Assembly: GCA_028583605.1 (NCBI GenBank)
Contig: CM053330.1
Span: 27,478,598 to 27,542,597, forward strand
Direction of reading: 5' to 3'
DNA: 64,000 bases
Origin: Dastarcus helophoroides
Taxonomy: Eukaryota > Arthropoda > Insecta > Coleoptera > Bothrideridae
Shown here: positions 45,401-55,890 of the stretch, one piece after another
Numbering within the stretch: the first letter of the stretch is position 1
Layout of the letters: each line of letters begins with the position of its first letter
Position numbers and translations under genes: made by a program
The notes under the pieces: generated by a model
Seen by the model: only the letters and a program-made list of their open reading frames with translations
The model's database searches: none
What the model was told of the DNA's origin: nothing

Positions 45401-45950
45401 CCATTATTAAAGCAACTTTTATTCCCATTTCTACACTTCCATAAAATTGGAAAAGCTATATTTAGTTTCTTTGGCAAACCTGACAATCCCTTTTTTTGTG
45501 TGGAACTTCTGACCTCTGGAATTTTTGCAGGGTTGAGTTTCTCAGATAACTAAAACTTATTTGGGTTTAAGAGAACAATTTGTTGCTATTTATGTTCACA
45601 TTTACTTCCTACCTGCAGTGCCTCCAAGGTTTACTCTTTGTAAGTGAATTGTACTGTAATTCTACCAAATTTTTAGTAATTTTGTTATACTTAAAATCAG
45701 ATAGTAAAATTTCGAGCACAGTCGACAAGATCCAGAAAAACACTCTCATATATCAACTTAAAGGCTAGACAATTTCCAAAAGATACTTGCGTGTCAATTT
45801 TTGGTTTCGCTCTTTAAATTAAAGATGCGTTTGACTTCGACCCCGTTGTTTACTTCTACAAAATTTCAATTATATTTGCAACATGCAATAGAAATCAGGG
45901 CATTTGTCGAGATTAGTAACGTGCCACTTTTTTACAGCAATATAACTAAT
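42430..45950. other. No gene recognised; balanced island 42480-42800
   Basis: 42480-42800 is the most GC-balanced stretch of the window (gcgtccgcgcccggcgag, gtgcgccggaattagtccgg). It has a 70-codon ORF (42443-42655) without motif. 42800-45950 is AT-rich with only short ORFs. A small palindrome, tctttgacagcaatattgcg followed by tcaaaga, lies at 44371-44397. Confidence 0.35.
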
Positions 45951-46308
45951 TGACATTTCTAACCCTTACTTCGTGGAATTCTTTAATATTCATAAATATT
46001 AAACTTTATTAACTATAAAAACTCAACAAAATTCAAAAATTCCACACCCGACGGAATATTCCTAGGAGTCTGTGATCCATGGAGCTTCTTAGGGTCGGTA
46101 TTATAATGTCCAGTTGACTGTAGGTTGAAAGTTAACCGACGGTTGAACGGTTAGTTTGGGTTTTATAAAAGTGAAGTTAAGGTTGAACTGTCGGTGGAGT
46201 GACGTTTCATTCAACTGATAGTTCAGTTTAGGGTTGAAAGTCGACCGATACTTGAATTGACGTGTCTTTGGTTGGTTAAAGTTGTTATAACATTTATATT
46301 ATACAAAA

Positions 46309-46678
46309 TGTCGTCATGTGAAGGTTTTCGAAAAGGCAAGCTTTTGTGGGAAGAAAGTGACAGTAGTAGTAGTGATAGTACTGATTCGGAAGAATATGAA
46401 ATATTTAATAACGCCCATTCCTAATCCTGTAACCGAAGCAGAACAACTCTTCAATGAATCGCAAATTAGGAGTCGAAATCCAATTGAAAGGTTATTTGGG
46501 ATTTTAAAACGAAGGTTCCCTGTTCTCTCTCTAGGAATAAGAGTATCTCTCGAGACAGCAAAGTCTATAGTGGCATGTGCAGTGCTGCATAATATAGCAA
46601 TAAGTAGGAATGAACAAGAACCGATTCAAGATCCAAATTTAAACATTGAAATTGAGGAAGCACAAGATAATATAATTT

Positions 46679-46715
<37 letters not shown>

Positions 46716-46770
46716 TAATTTTAGGGAAGATTTCCTTATGTATTTTGTGAATTTATTGGAAAGTGATTAA
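46309..46770 (+). pseudogene. Harbinger transposase, N-terminus joined to C-terminus
   Basis: From the ATG at 46309: a short acidic, serine-rich N-terminus (EESDSSSSDSTDSEEYE). At about 46400 it jumps, in another frame, to the C-terminal nuclease end: YLITPIPNPVTEAEQLFNES, RSRNPIERLFGILKRRFPVL, ACAVLHNIAISRNEQEP, then an acidic tail with poly-asparagine from an (aat)n microsatellite at 46681-46722, ending at 46770. The DDE catalytic core is missing between these parts. The open frame of 150 codons that starts at 46318 uses the wrong frame for its first 25 or so residues. Confidence 0.85.
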
Positions 46771-46813
46771 AGTAAATATAAATAAAATAAAACATGTACA
46801 TTTTTTCAGACTT

Positions 46814-47074
46814 TTATTTGTAAATATAAATTATTTTAATAAATGCGTCCCAAGGAATGCTATTTTTTATTATCCTAATTTCTATTTCTAATTTTTCATT
46901 TTGTAACTCGAAATTTTTTATTTGTAACATTTCCTTTTTCATCCTTAAATCGTGAAATTCTTGTTCCCGAAGATATTCTTTTTCGAGCAACTCCTTTTTT
47001 AAGCAGTACATTTGCGATTTTACATCTGATCTGCTGGAGTCTTGTTCATGACCTTGTGACCTTTTGCGTTTCAA
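46814..47074 (-). pseudogene. Harbinger second ORF (DNA-binding partner), C-terminal end
   Basis: 86 codons: KRKRSQGHEQDSS basic start, then a long coiled-coil (LKKELLEKEYLREQEFHDLR, MKKEMLQIKNFELQNEKLEI) and a short tail. Harbinger elements encode a Myb/SANT- or MADF-like protein that imports the nuclease and binds the ends; such proteins end in a coiled-coil like this. The DNA-binding domain itself is absent, removed by the same or a second deletion. Assignment rests on position opposite the transposase and on the coiled-coil. Confidence 0.6.
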
Positions 47075-47625
47075 ATTTAAAGTTTTATGCTAAATGTTCT
47101 AATTATATCAACAAGACGATGGCAGTCCGAGTCAGAAAAAACAAATCTCTTATTATTGCTGCACATTTTAATACTACATTTAAGGTACAACCGCCTGCAC
47201 AATTACAAATGAAAAGACAAGATCAGACAATAGGAAGAATAATAACAAATCAAAACAACAACACGTGGAAAGTGTGAGATAGCAACTCTCTTTTCATTGG
47301 TTAAAATTCAACCTACAGCATAGCCAACATTAATTATATGACAGCCAACCTCAGGTTGGTGAACTTTTACCCAAATCACTTTTATAAAACAGAATTTATG
47401 TGAACCGCCGGTTGAACTTCAACCGACGGTTAGGTGACCAGAGGTTGAACAATACTTTTATAATACCGACCCTTAGCATAACAACGGCTAAACAAATTGC
47501 TGGTATGACCGCCGATGAGGCAGTAATGCGAAACCTGGTCTGGTGTTAGCAAATATTTTTCAAAACCTTACAGAATTTTTAAATTTTGTTGCCTTTTTAT
47601 CGCTAATAAAGTTTAATAGTTATGA

Positions 47626-48190
47626 GCAATATAACTTTTAAATTAAGCATGTATGAGTTTGGCATAGAGCCCGCCTTGTGATTCTATAAAATTTTGAGGA
47701 TATTTGCAAAGTGCATATAAAATCTCCTAATTGTCAAGGTTAAAAGTGCTTTATTTGTACCAAATATTTTCATTAAGTGGCAGCATGAAAATAAGGAGGT
47801 TTGGATTTTAATCTGGCTTTTTAAATTAAAACAAGTATTTTAGTCCATTTCTAAGCAATCATCACAAAACAGTCCGAGAAAGTTTTTCTCGTCATAGGTC
47901 GAGAAAGCAGATAACTTTATCGTACCGGATAACAAGAAACAAATAGTGATTGTCAAGGAAACATTTTCATAGAAAATTAAATGACAATGAAAAATGTCCT
48001 GAATTTATAAAAATTCCTTAATATTGACTTCAGAAAAAAAATAGTAGGTGTAGCTCGTAGTAAAAGCACATTCCCGGACTTCCATGTTTGTTAGCATCGG
48101 CTAACACCTCGGCCACAATTTACATCGTCGTCCAGGAATGTTTTGCTTTAACTACTAGATACACAATATACTGTTGTAATTCAGATTTTT
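47626..48190. other. No recognisable feature
   Basis: AT-rich, with no ORF or repeat partner recognised. Confidence 0.4.
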
Positions 48191-48890
48191 TTTTTATTTT
48201 GGTCACATATTTAGTAGATGTTAAATTTAGAATTTTGGCTTTAATTTAGAAATTGCGATGTTTGAGTAATAGAAACGCAAAGAACATTTTTTAAACATTT
48301 TTTGTTCGGACTGTCGACTTTAAACCCAAACTTTTTAGTTTTGGTGAAATTCCGCAGTTTTTTTAACTGTAAATCTATGCATTCAGATTTTAAAAATGTT
48401 AGTTTTAATGGTGACATGTCAAATTTAAATTCAAAATTTTAAAAACATTTCCTTTTTTTAATTGTATATTCTTTTAATTTACACTTTGACTTTGAATCGA
48501 GAAAAATTTCTCTCTCTACAACTCGTTTTTAAAGTCGAAATTTAAAAAACACTGAATTTCCACTTTTAATTTAAAACTGAAAACATTCCAAACTTCTAAA
48601 TAATTCTTACGAATTGCTAAAAAAAACCATTGGCTAATCTTTAAGTTAAGTCAGTGTTTTCATCTTTTTCACAATTTTAAATCTAGTGTTGAATATGTGA
48701 ACTTGTGTTCAAAATTTTCAAATTGTTTCTTAAAATCTTGCCTGTATAAGCACAGAATTTCAGTGTTAACGTTAAAAGAATTATTTTAAGTCTAAAGAAA
48801 TTCTAAAAAAATTTAAAAATAAAAGAAGATATCTAAAAAAATTAATATGTCTCTCCTTTTTTTTCCAAAAATATTCACATTTTTTCAAGT
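48190..48890. repeat. Degenerate A/T array 4
   Basis: tttaaattt, gaaatttaaa, caaattttaaa words at irregular spacing, continuing at 49050-49250 beyond the hairpin element. No ORF. Confidence 0.5.
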
Positions 48891-48905
48891 TTAAGTTCAC
48901 CTTGT

Positions 48906-49052
48906 CTTCATAACTATTAAACTCTACTAATAATAAATACAAGGGATACAAAATTGTGGAATTTTTAATATCCCTTGTTGTATTTATCGTTAATAGAGTT
49001 TAATGTTTATCAATATTTAAGAATTCCATACAGGAAGGGTTAAAAATGTCAA
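48906..49052. mobile_element. Foldback MITE-like element, copy 3
   Basis: Arms ataactattaaactctacta and the inverse of tatcgttaatagagtttaat, with aagggata/tatccctt nearer the loop. The outer right end ttaagaattccatacaggaa then gggttaaaaatgtc is the inverse of the left end of copy 2, which fixes the family's terminus as (t)gacattt. Confidence 0.65.
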
Positions 49053-49687
49053 ATTTGTTGTCTTTTAACATAAAACATTGAAATTTACATCTTTAAAAAA
49101 ACTCGATACTTTTTTCAAAACGTTGACATTAGTTTCGAAATTTCAACTTTTGATTCAAATTTAAAAATAAATTAAAAAAATTTAACTCAACCCCGTCAAA
49201 AAGATACAAAATTAAAAAAAAAGTGACATTTGAAACTTTCTTTTTTATCAGCTTCCTTATTTATAAAAGGTTCGACACGGGTACTGCATAGAGCGTTAAT
49301 AATAGAATTCCATCAGTCCAGATATATCGAGAAGGTACTGCCCATTCCCTAGATGCTTTTTGGACACCGTCTTTCAGAAGAGTTTATTGTGATCCTTCTG
49401 GCATCCGAGTTTATCATAATCAATCAATCATAAACATATTCTGAGATAAAAATAATTTAATCTACATTATTTGTCATAATATGAAGAATCAAAAGCTGTA
49501 TTAAAAAATGTCAAAAATATATGAGTTGCTATTTATAAAAAATGGACATGTCCTCACAACGACAAGAGCTGTAAACATAAAAAAGTTGAGATTGCCATAT
49601 TTTCCCTTATTAATAATTACAGAACGTATGATATTGCACTAAAATATTTCCAAATTTGCGCCACAGTTTGCATTAGAAAACGCCAAA

Positions 49688-49941
49688 ACTTGCAGTATAA
49701 ATATTACAAATTGCACCATAAAATATTACAATAAATTAATTAAGATTAACAAAAATTGTTTATAATAAAATCACATATATCATATTTGTGATCATTGTTA
49801 GGCATTAAAGCACGACTTGCAGTATAAATATTACAAATTGCACCATAAAATATTACAATAAATTAATTAAGATTAACAAAAATTGTTTGTAATAAAATCA
49901 CATATATTATATTTGTGATCATTGTTAGGCATTAAAGCACG
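49688..49941. repeat. 127-bp tandem duplication
   Basis: Units 49688-49814 and 49815-49941 differ at only two positions (gtttataat/gtttgtaat and atatcat/atattat). A very recent duplication in otherwise unique AT-rich DNA. Confidence 0.9.
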
Positions 49942-49999
49942 ACTTTGAAATTGTTTAAAACTCCTCTCATGTATTTTTCTTGAATTTTCGCTTCTTATA

Positions 50000-51210
50000 T
50001 GTGTGTTTTCTTAGTTCTTTAAAATTTTGACAATATCTATTTAACAAAAATGTTTTGTTAGCAGTTTTATAATGTTGACGTTTTTATAAAAATGTTCACT
50101 TTAAAATCGAAATGTTAAAAAATAAATTCAAAACTTTATCTCACAAGTTTTATTTAAAGTCGAAATTACAGATTTCACCTCCTTGGAATTTTGACTTTTG
50201 TCTAAACCGTTCGACCATATCCTCGATATTTCGTTAGTCAAAATTTATGAAAAATTAAAATTATTGTTTTAAATTTGAATAACAAAATTTAGAAATTTCC
50301 CAAAATGATAAAAACGTAAAATTTTGAAAAAAATCAAAATTTACAAAAAAAAAATCTCTAAAAAAGGTGAAAATTTGAAAAGATGCGAAATTAAAAAAAA
50401 AATTAAATTTAAATTTAAAACTTTTTTTAATTTTGGAAGGGGTTGAAATTTTAGGGAAAACGCATTTTATAAAAAAATATAAAAATTTGAAGGGCGAACT
50501 TTACAAAAAAAAAAATTCAAACTTGTCGAAATATTTTAAAGCAAAAATTTTGATAAGAATGGTAAGTATTGAAAAAAGTTAAAATTTAAAAAAAAAGTCG
50601 AACATGTTGAAGGCAAAATTTTCAAATAAAGTCGAAAATTTGGAAAATGTAATTTTAAAAAATATCAAAATTTGCATGGAAAGGTAAAATTTAAAAAAAA
50701 AGTAGTGAAAATTTAAAAAAACGAATATTAAAATTTTGAAGAAATCGCTAATTTCAAAATTCGCAAATTAGAAAAAATTGCCATATTTTCAAAAGTATTC
50801 GCAATTTTTTTACAAAAAATATAAACTTTGGGAAATAATCTAAAAATTTCAAAAATGGTCAAGATTCGGAAATAATTTCAAGTTTAAAGAAAAAGTATCT
50901 ACGTATTCGTTACAAATTTAAAAAAAATAACTATTTTATTTTAAAATAGAAGAAAACTAGAATTTAAAAATTAAAATTTTCAAAAATTATAGATATTTTC
51001 AAGTTAAAAAAAACTGTGAAGTTTTGGACTGCTAAAATTTTAAGACACCATTTTTTTTAATTCGAACAAAACTTTTCAAAAATAAAACCTTGAACGATAT
51101 TTAAAGAGTTGAAATTTTGAAAATAAGCTAGACATTTTTAAAAATTTTAAAAAATGGCGAAATTTTCAGAAAAATTCGGAGAATAGCCGAACTGTTCAAA
51201 AAAAAGTCGA
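50000..51210. repeat. Degenerate purine-rich array 5
   Basis: aaaatttgaaaa, aaaaaagtcgaa, gaaattttgaaa words, A over T on the plus strand, ending abruptly where LINE coding sequence starts at 51215. Confidence 0.6.
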
Positions 51211-51214
51211 CATT

Positions 51215-51505
51215 AGACTGACGCTAAACACGTCAAAGACTGTAATTCTAATATTTACTAGGAGATATAAACCAACTCCCGTAGAATCACTGTATCTATG
51301 GGGGCAGACGATAACGTACTCTACCTCGGTAAAGTATCTCGGAGTTTACCTAGATACTAAACTGAAATGGAATCTACACCTGGAAATCCAAAGGAATAAA
51401 CTACACGCCACTATGTGGGCATGTAAGAAAGCCTTGGACAAAACCTGGGGCTTAAAACCAGCCGTAGCGCTATGGCTCTACAAAACTGTATTGTGCCGTG
51501 TTTAA
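51215..51505 (+). pseudogene. LINE RT C-terminal region
   Basis: 97 open codons without ATG: LTLNTSKTVILIFTRRYK, SVKYLGVYLDTKLKWNLHL, ATMWACKKALDKTWGLKP, then LYKTVLCRV and a stop. The VKYLGV.LD..L.W..H block is the conserved post-catalytic part of non-LTR RTs, and the KTWGLKP word is typical for insect copies. Sequence to 51730 continues in broken frames (ALEVALNVPPLDE-like residues). Confidence 0.85.
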
Positions 51506-52032
51506 CCTATGCTGTTGTGATATGCCAAGGATAGAAACAGCACAGGCAAAGAACCTGTTAAAGAGCCTATAGGGCACCTACTTAAGGGTTTCTACAAGAG
51601 CTGTGTGCACCACTCCAACAGACACTCTAGAGGTAGCGCTAAATGTGCCTCCTCTAGATGAATTCATTAAGACACAGGCCAAATTAACGGCCTACAGATA
51701 GACTAAGATATTTAGGGGACTAGAGGGAGACAAGAGTAGGTTACATTAAACACACCTTTTACCTTACGGCAAGATCGTACTCCCAGGGAACTCTGGTTGG
51801 GACGGAATATTAAGATTTTGATCCCAAAAAAAATTGAGAAAAACCAGAAATTGTGGTAGGCAAAGAAAATGATGTCTGACTCACAGACGGATTTGGCCTC
51901 AGTGGAAGATACGGAGCTGGGATCTATAGACCAATCAATAATTACAGGAAAAGTTTACCAATGGGAGAATACGCTTCCTTTTTTATGCCTGAAGTATGAG
52001 CCATTTGAGAATGCGCAAATGTTCAAATAAAC

Positions 52033-52740
52033 ATGACGTCTCGTTGCTCAATATACATCTGCACGGATAGTCGTGCAGCGATAAATGCCCTAGAGGGGCA
52101 TATTACTAATAATTCGACCGTAATCCTTAATAGATTGGGAGAAACCAAAAAGGTCACACTTGTATGGGTGCCTGGGTATAGCAACATACTCGGAAACGAG
52201 GTCACTGACGAACTGGCAAGAGTGAGCTCTGTGGAAATTCTCACCGAACAACTTGTAGATGTGCCTTATTTTGTAGGTAAAAACATCATATTAACAAACG
52301 TTGAATTGGCTCATTCGAACCGGTGGAGGAACATAACCACCTGCAAACAAGCCGAACTGCTGATGGATAATCCCTTGCAATCAAGGGCTGAAGTGCTTAT
52401 TGCAATGAATAAAGCAGACTGAGCAAAGCACTAGGCCAGCTTACTGGCCCACGAGAACTTTAGAGGACACCTGGTTAAACTCAACCTAGCAGAAAGCGAC
52501 CCATGTCGACTGTATGGAACTGAAAAGGAAATAAAATTACACATTACATGTGTTTGTCCAAACCTTGTTAGATAAAGATATATTTTGGCTGGCAAAGAAA
52601 CATTAAGACCAGAAGTTCTGGAAGGAATGAGTGTAGTTCAGATGGTGAGCTTGACTGTAAAGGCCGGGATATATAATGATGACTGATTGTGAGACTTAAT
52701 CAAACTTTTGGAAGTTACAAAGGGTTTTAAATATAGGTGA
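52033..52740 (+). pseudogene. LINE RNase H and C-terminus
   Basis: An open frame at 52033-52422: SIYICTDSRAAINALEGHIT with the RNase H aspartate and SxAAI, VTLVWVPGYSNILGNEVTDE with the histidine position replaced (usually PGH; here PGY), LARVSS, then RWRNITTCKQAELL. A frame change after 52422 leads to ENFRGHLVKLNLAESDPCRL and ITCVCPNLV. The loss of the histidine and the frameshift indicate decay. Confidence 0.8.
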
Positions 52741-52749
52741 CAGGGCCTA

Positions 52750-55700
52750 CAATCAGCCCCCACAAAATATAAAAAGAAGATAATGTCTTAATTGTCTAAT
52801 TCTCTTGTTTATGCTTTTTACAAAAAATATCGTAGTATTTAGTTCATTACTTGGATGATTTAGGTCATTATATTTCTTTTCAAAACAGCACATTATATCA
52901 AACAAGGGAATTGAACAAAAATATGTAAAAAAAGGGCTCTAGAGATGAGAGTTAATATCTTTGGAGAATTACGTTGCATTTCAAGGAAAGATAAACTGAA
53001 ATATGCATCAGGCTTTGAGCTGAGAATTGAGGACCTTATTTGGTTTCATCATTGGCGTACACAACTTGAATACTACAAGCATCAAAGTGTTGCTACTTGT
53101 TTCCATAACATCACATGTGAAACATAAATAATAAATGGAAACACAAATCTTCCTAGGACCCCACTGAAATTAAAACTTATGACATTTCGTAACTTTTCCA
53201 TGAATATGTATAAAGCATCAGGTGTTCCTGACTAATTGCACATCTACAAACCAGATGAAATTGCAAGCTGTTTGATTGAACGGATTACGTGATTTATTGC
53301 ACCAAGAACTTCGTTTTGTACACTTTCCTTGATTTATAGATGTACATCATAATTTAAGCCTTAAAACCATCCTCTATTTGCAGAAAACGCGGCTTAACAT
53401 TTCTAAGAAACGCCAGCGTTACAATCTAATCGTAATGAGAGGCAAATCCCCGGCTTTAAGTAATTTATGGCTTGCTGAAGAAGGCCTAGGATGCCAGAAT
53501 TATAAACTCATTAATGTAAGTGTAAGCCCCAAAGCAGCTGTAAACTAACTTGTGGCGCGTATTTGTTTAGCTTGTCAAGTGTCACCACTTTAAGCTATTT
53601 AGGAAAGCGACAATAGAGAAGAGGTCATATTCGCTTAGTTGTCTATTTGCTTTTCCACGTGGAATGAGCCCCAATACATCACAACTTGCAAGATGAAAGC
53701 TCGACTTACTTGCATATCAAATACGTCATGTATTGTGCCCTAAACAAACACAATAAGCGTTTTGTTCCATGAAATGTGCCGCTTAATGGCTTCACTGAAA
53801 AATAATGCATTGTGTACCATCTTGAATAACCTAAATTCATCACTAAATCTGATAAATCATTAGATTTTCAATCACTACTGGCTTCATTAAATAATTTGTT
53901 TTATTTGCGAACAGAGGTCCACAGAAATTATTGATTTCTTTTTTCATATGCCATATAATGATTCTGATTGGTTCTTTAATAAAAACATTTTGACAATTAA
54001 TTCTCTTTTTCTTTTGTTATTAAGCTTTAACTCGGGTAAAATTTTATCTGCATTTAACTTGGAAGTACAAATTCTCTATATTAATTTGTCGTTTGTTACT
54101 TACTATCAATAAGTGCATTGTAATCTTCCTAAAATGTTCTTTTATCTAGAAGTCAAAAGATATACATACTATTTTTTTAACAACAACAAAAAATTGGATG
54201 TTTGTTTTTTTTCATCCCTTTGCAGAGGGGAAATACAAAGATCACTTTAAAATATGGCAAACCTGAAACAAAAGTCTACCATTTTCAGGAATTTTGCCAA
54301 AACAATGTTGTACTTTCAGTTAAAGTTTGTATAAAAAATATATCTGATGCATAACCAAAAGTAACATATGTAAAATGTGTAATAATTTACAGTCATGTCT
54401 CGTTTTTTCAGGACGAGAATATTTTATTAAAAGGGCCCAGATACAAAAACTGCATTCTACCAATCCAAAAAGGATTCCCGAATGGCGCCACTAAAAAGCG
54501 CCCTTTTCCTTTCTCTGGTCGTTTGTAGGTGGCAAAAATGCGTCTTTCGTCGTCATAAATTATGTCAAAGTTTTCTTTTTAAAGTAATCGGCAGCTTTAG
54601 CGACTTAAGGAATTGTATTGAATTGAATTTCATTGGCAAAACAGACACGAACCGAACCGCTGCAATATTCGATTATAGGGAGACAAGCCAAAAGGCATTT
54701 TTTACCTTCGAGCGAAATCTCAAATGTGCTAACTCGGCGCTAAACTAAGTAAACATTCTCACCAATCACTTTAAAAAGTTTTCGCGCTGGGGATGGATTT
54801 ATGTTTTCTGTTGGCTTATATTAGACTTGAATAAAGGGAACAGGAATATCAGCGAGCATTACCGAAATGAATTATGTCTAATTATTTATTTATTAGCTTT
54901 TTCGTAAAGTATAGCATTAGTTAAAAACATTTAATGGGATTTTTGTGATGGTTACTCGATCATATGCGTCGCGGAATATCGAACCGGTGGTGAATCAATT
55001 TGCATTGCAGTTTTAATCTGAATTAATTAAAAACACGCGCAGCAGAGTTTTAGCTTAATGGAAAACTAAAACGCCATAAAGTTGGAACAGTATTTGCATG
55101 GATTGGTTGCGGATTTCAAGAAACGTTGGCATATTTCGACACGATGTGGAACATTTGGTTTACTAATGAGTCGTTTAATTTTAATTTTATGACCTCAGCA
55201 CCCTAAAGCTACATTGTAATTGATAGAGGTAAGATATAATCTTTGTTAGGTTGCTATGAAGTTGATGCAAACATGTGGCGGGTAAAAGGAGTTCATCAAA
55301 GTTATTTACCAAATTTCTTCTTCGTTTTTATTATTTGATGAATAGTAGTCTTTACAATTTATCAGAAAAACCGCCCAAAATTAAAGAGAGTGTTTAAATT
55401 GATAGATAGGTTGTTTTGTTTTAATGTTTTAATTTTTATCTGGTTTTAATTAAAAACCAGAAATAGTAGATTGCTGTAAAAGCAATAGAAGATACTAACC
55501 ATCAAACATACTTTTTTATTTATAAAATTGGTTTGGATTAACGTAAAATAACTTCACGAGTTATGCACAGCTTTAAAGAGTTAGTGCAGATTACAGAATA
55601 ATGCTTTGTTCTGATTTGTTTATTCGAATATGTCTTCAGCTATTGGCATTCGCCATTGGCATTCGCATTGGGCAGAAAAGTTGTGCCCCATCGTTTTAGA

Positions 55701-55890
55701 TGTCAGTGTCAGATCATTTATCTACGTAGAAAATTGAAAAAGGGTATTCACTTTTTCTGTACATCATATTAATTTAGGGGTACCCCTAATAATTTTTCAA
55801 AATAAAATGTATCCTACTAACAATCCTATCTTTTAAGGTATGAAGCGTTCAAAGCGAACAAACAGGCAGACAAACGCACTTTTGCGTTTA
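52750..55890. other. No gene recognised; balanced islands at 53360-53800, 54450-54760 and 54880-55210
   Basis: Three islands of higher complexity in AT-rich DNA. ORFs of 60 and 88 codons (52945-53127, 54482-54748) have no motif, and the other strand is also partly open. A short tandem attggcattcgc lies at 55634-55665. Confidence 0.35.

Larger units (their letters stand above)
46092..47472 (+). mobile_element. PIF/Harbinger transposon, internal deletion derivative
   Basis: Inverted ends GGGTCGGTATTATAA and TTATAATACCGACCC, flanked by TTA on both sides (46089-46091 and 47473-47475), the hallmark target of this superfamily. Subterminal regions hold inverted ggttgaa/ttcaacc words. Length is 1381 bp against about 3 kb or more for intact copies. 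It still carries the two ends of the transposase gene (plus) and the end of the second ORF (minus), arranged tail to tail. Confidence 0.93.
45951..47625. mobile_element. Foldback MITE-like element, copy 2, split by a Harbinger insertion
   Basis: The left arm 45951-46050 (tgacatttctaacccttact, tattaaactttattaact) and the right arm 47540-47625 (tttttatcgctaataaagtt taatagttatga in two blocks) match the arms of copies 1 and 3. ggtgttagcaaatattttt near 47541 matches the centre of copy 1. About 1.4 kb of Harbinger separates the halves. Confidence 0.6.
51215..52740 (+). mobile_element. LINE fragment with RT end and RNase H (same family as 41 kb)
   Basis: A 5'-truncated copy beginning in the RT C-terminal region and running through RNase H and the zinc-knuckle-like end. 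Matches the 40984-41559 copy from about 52190 on. Stops and frame changes throughout. It abuts an A-rich array at its 5' side. Confidence 0.85.
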
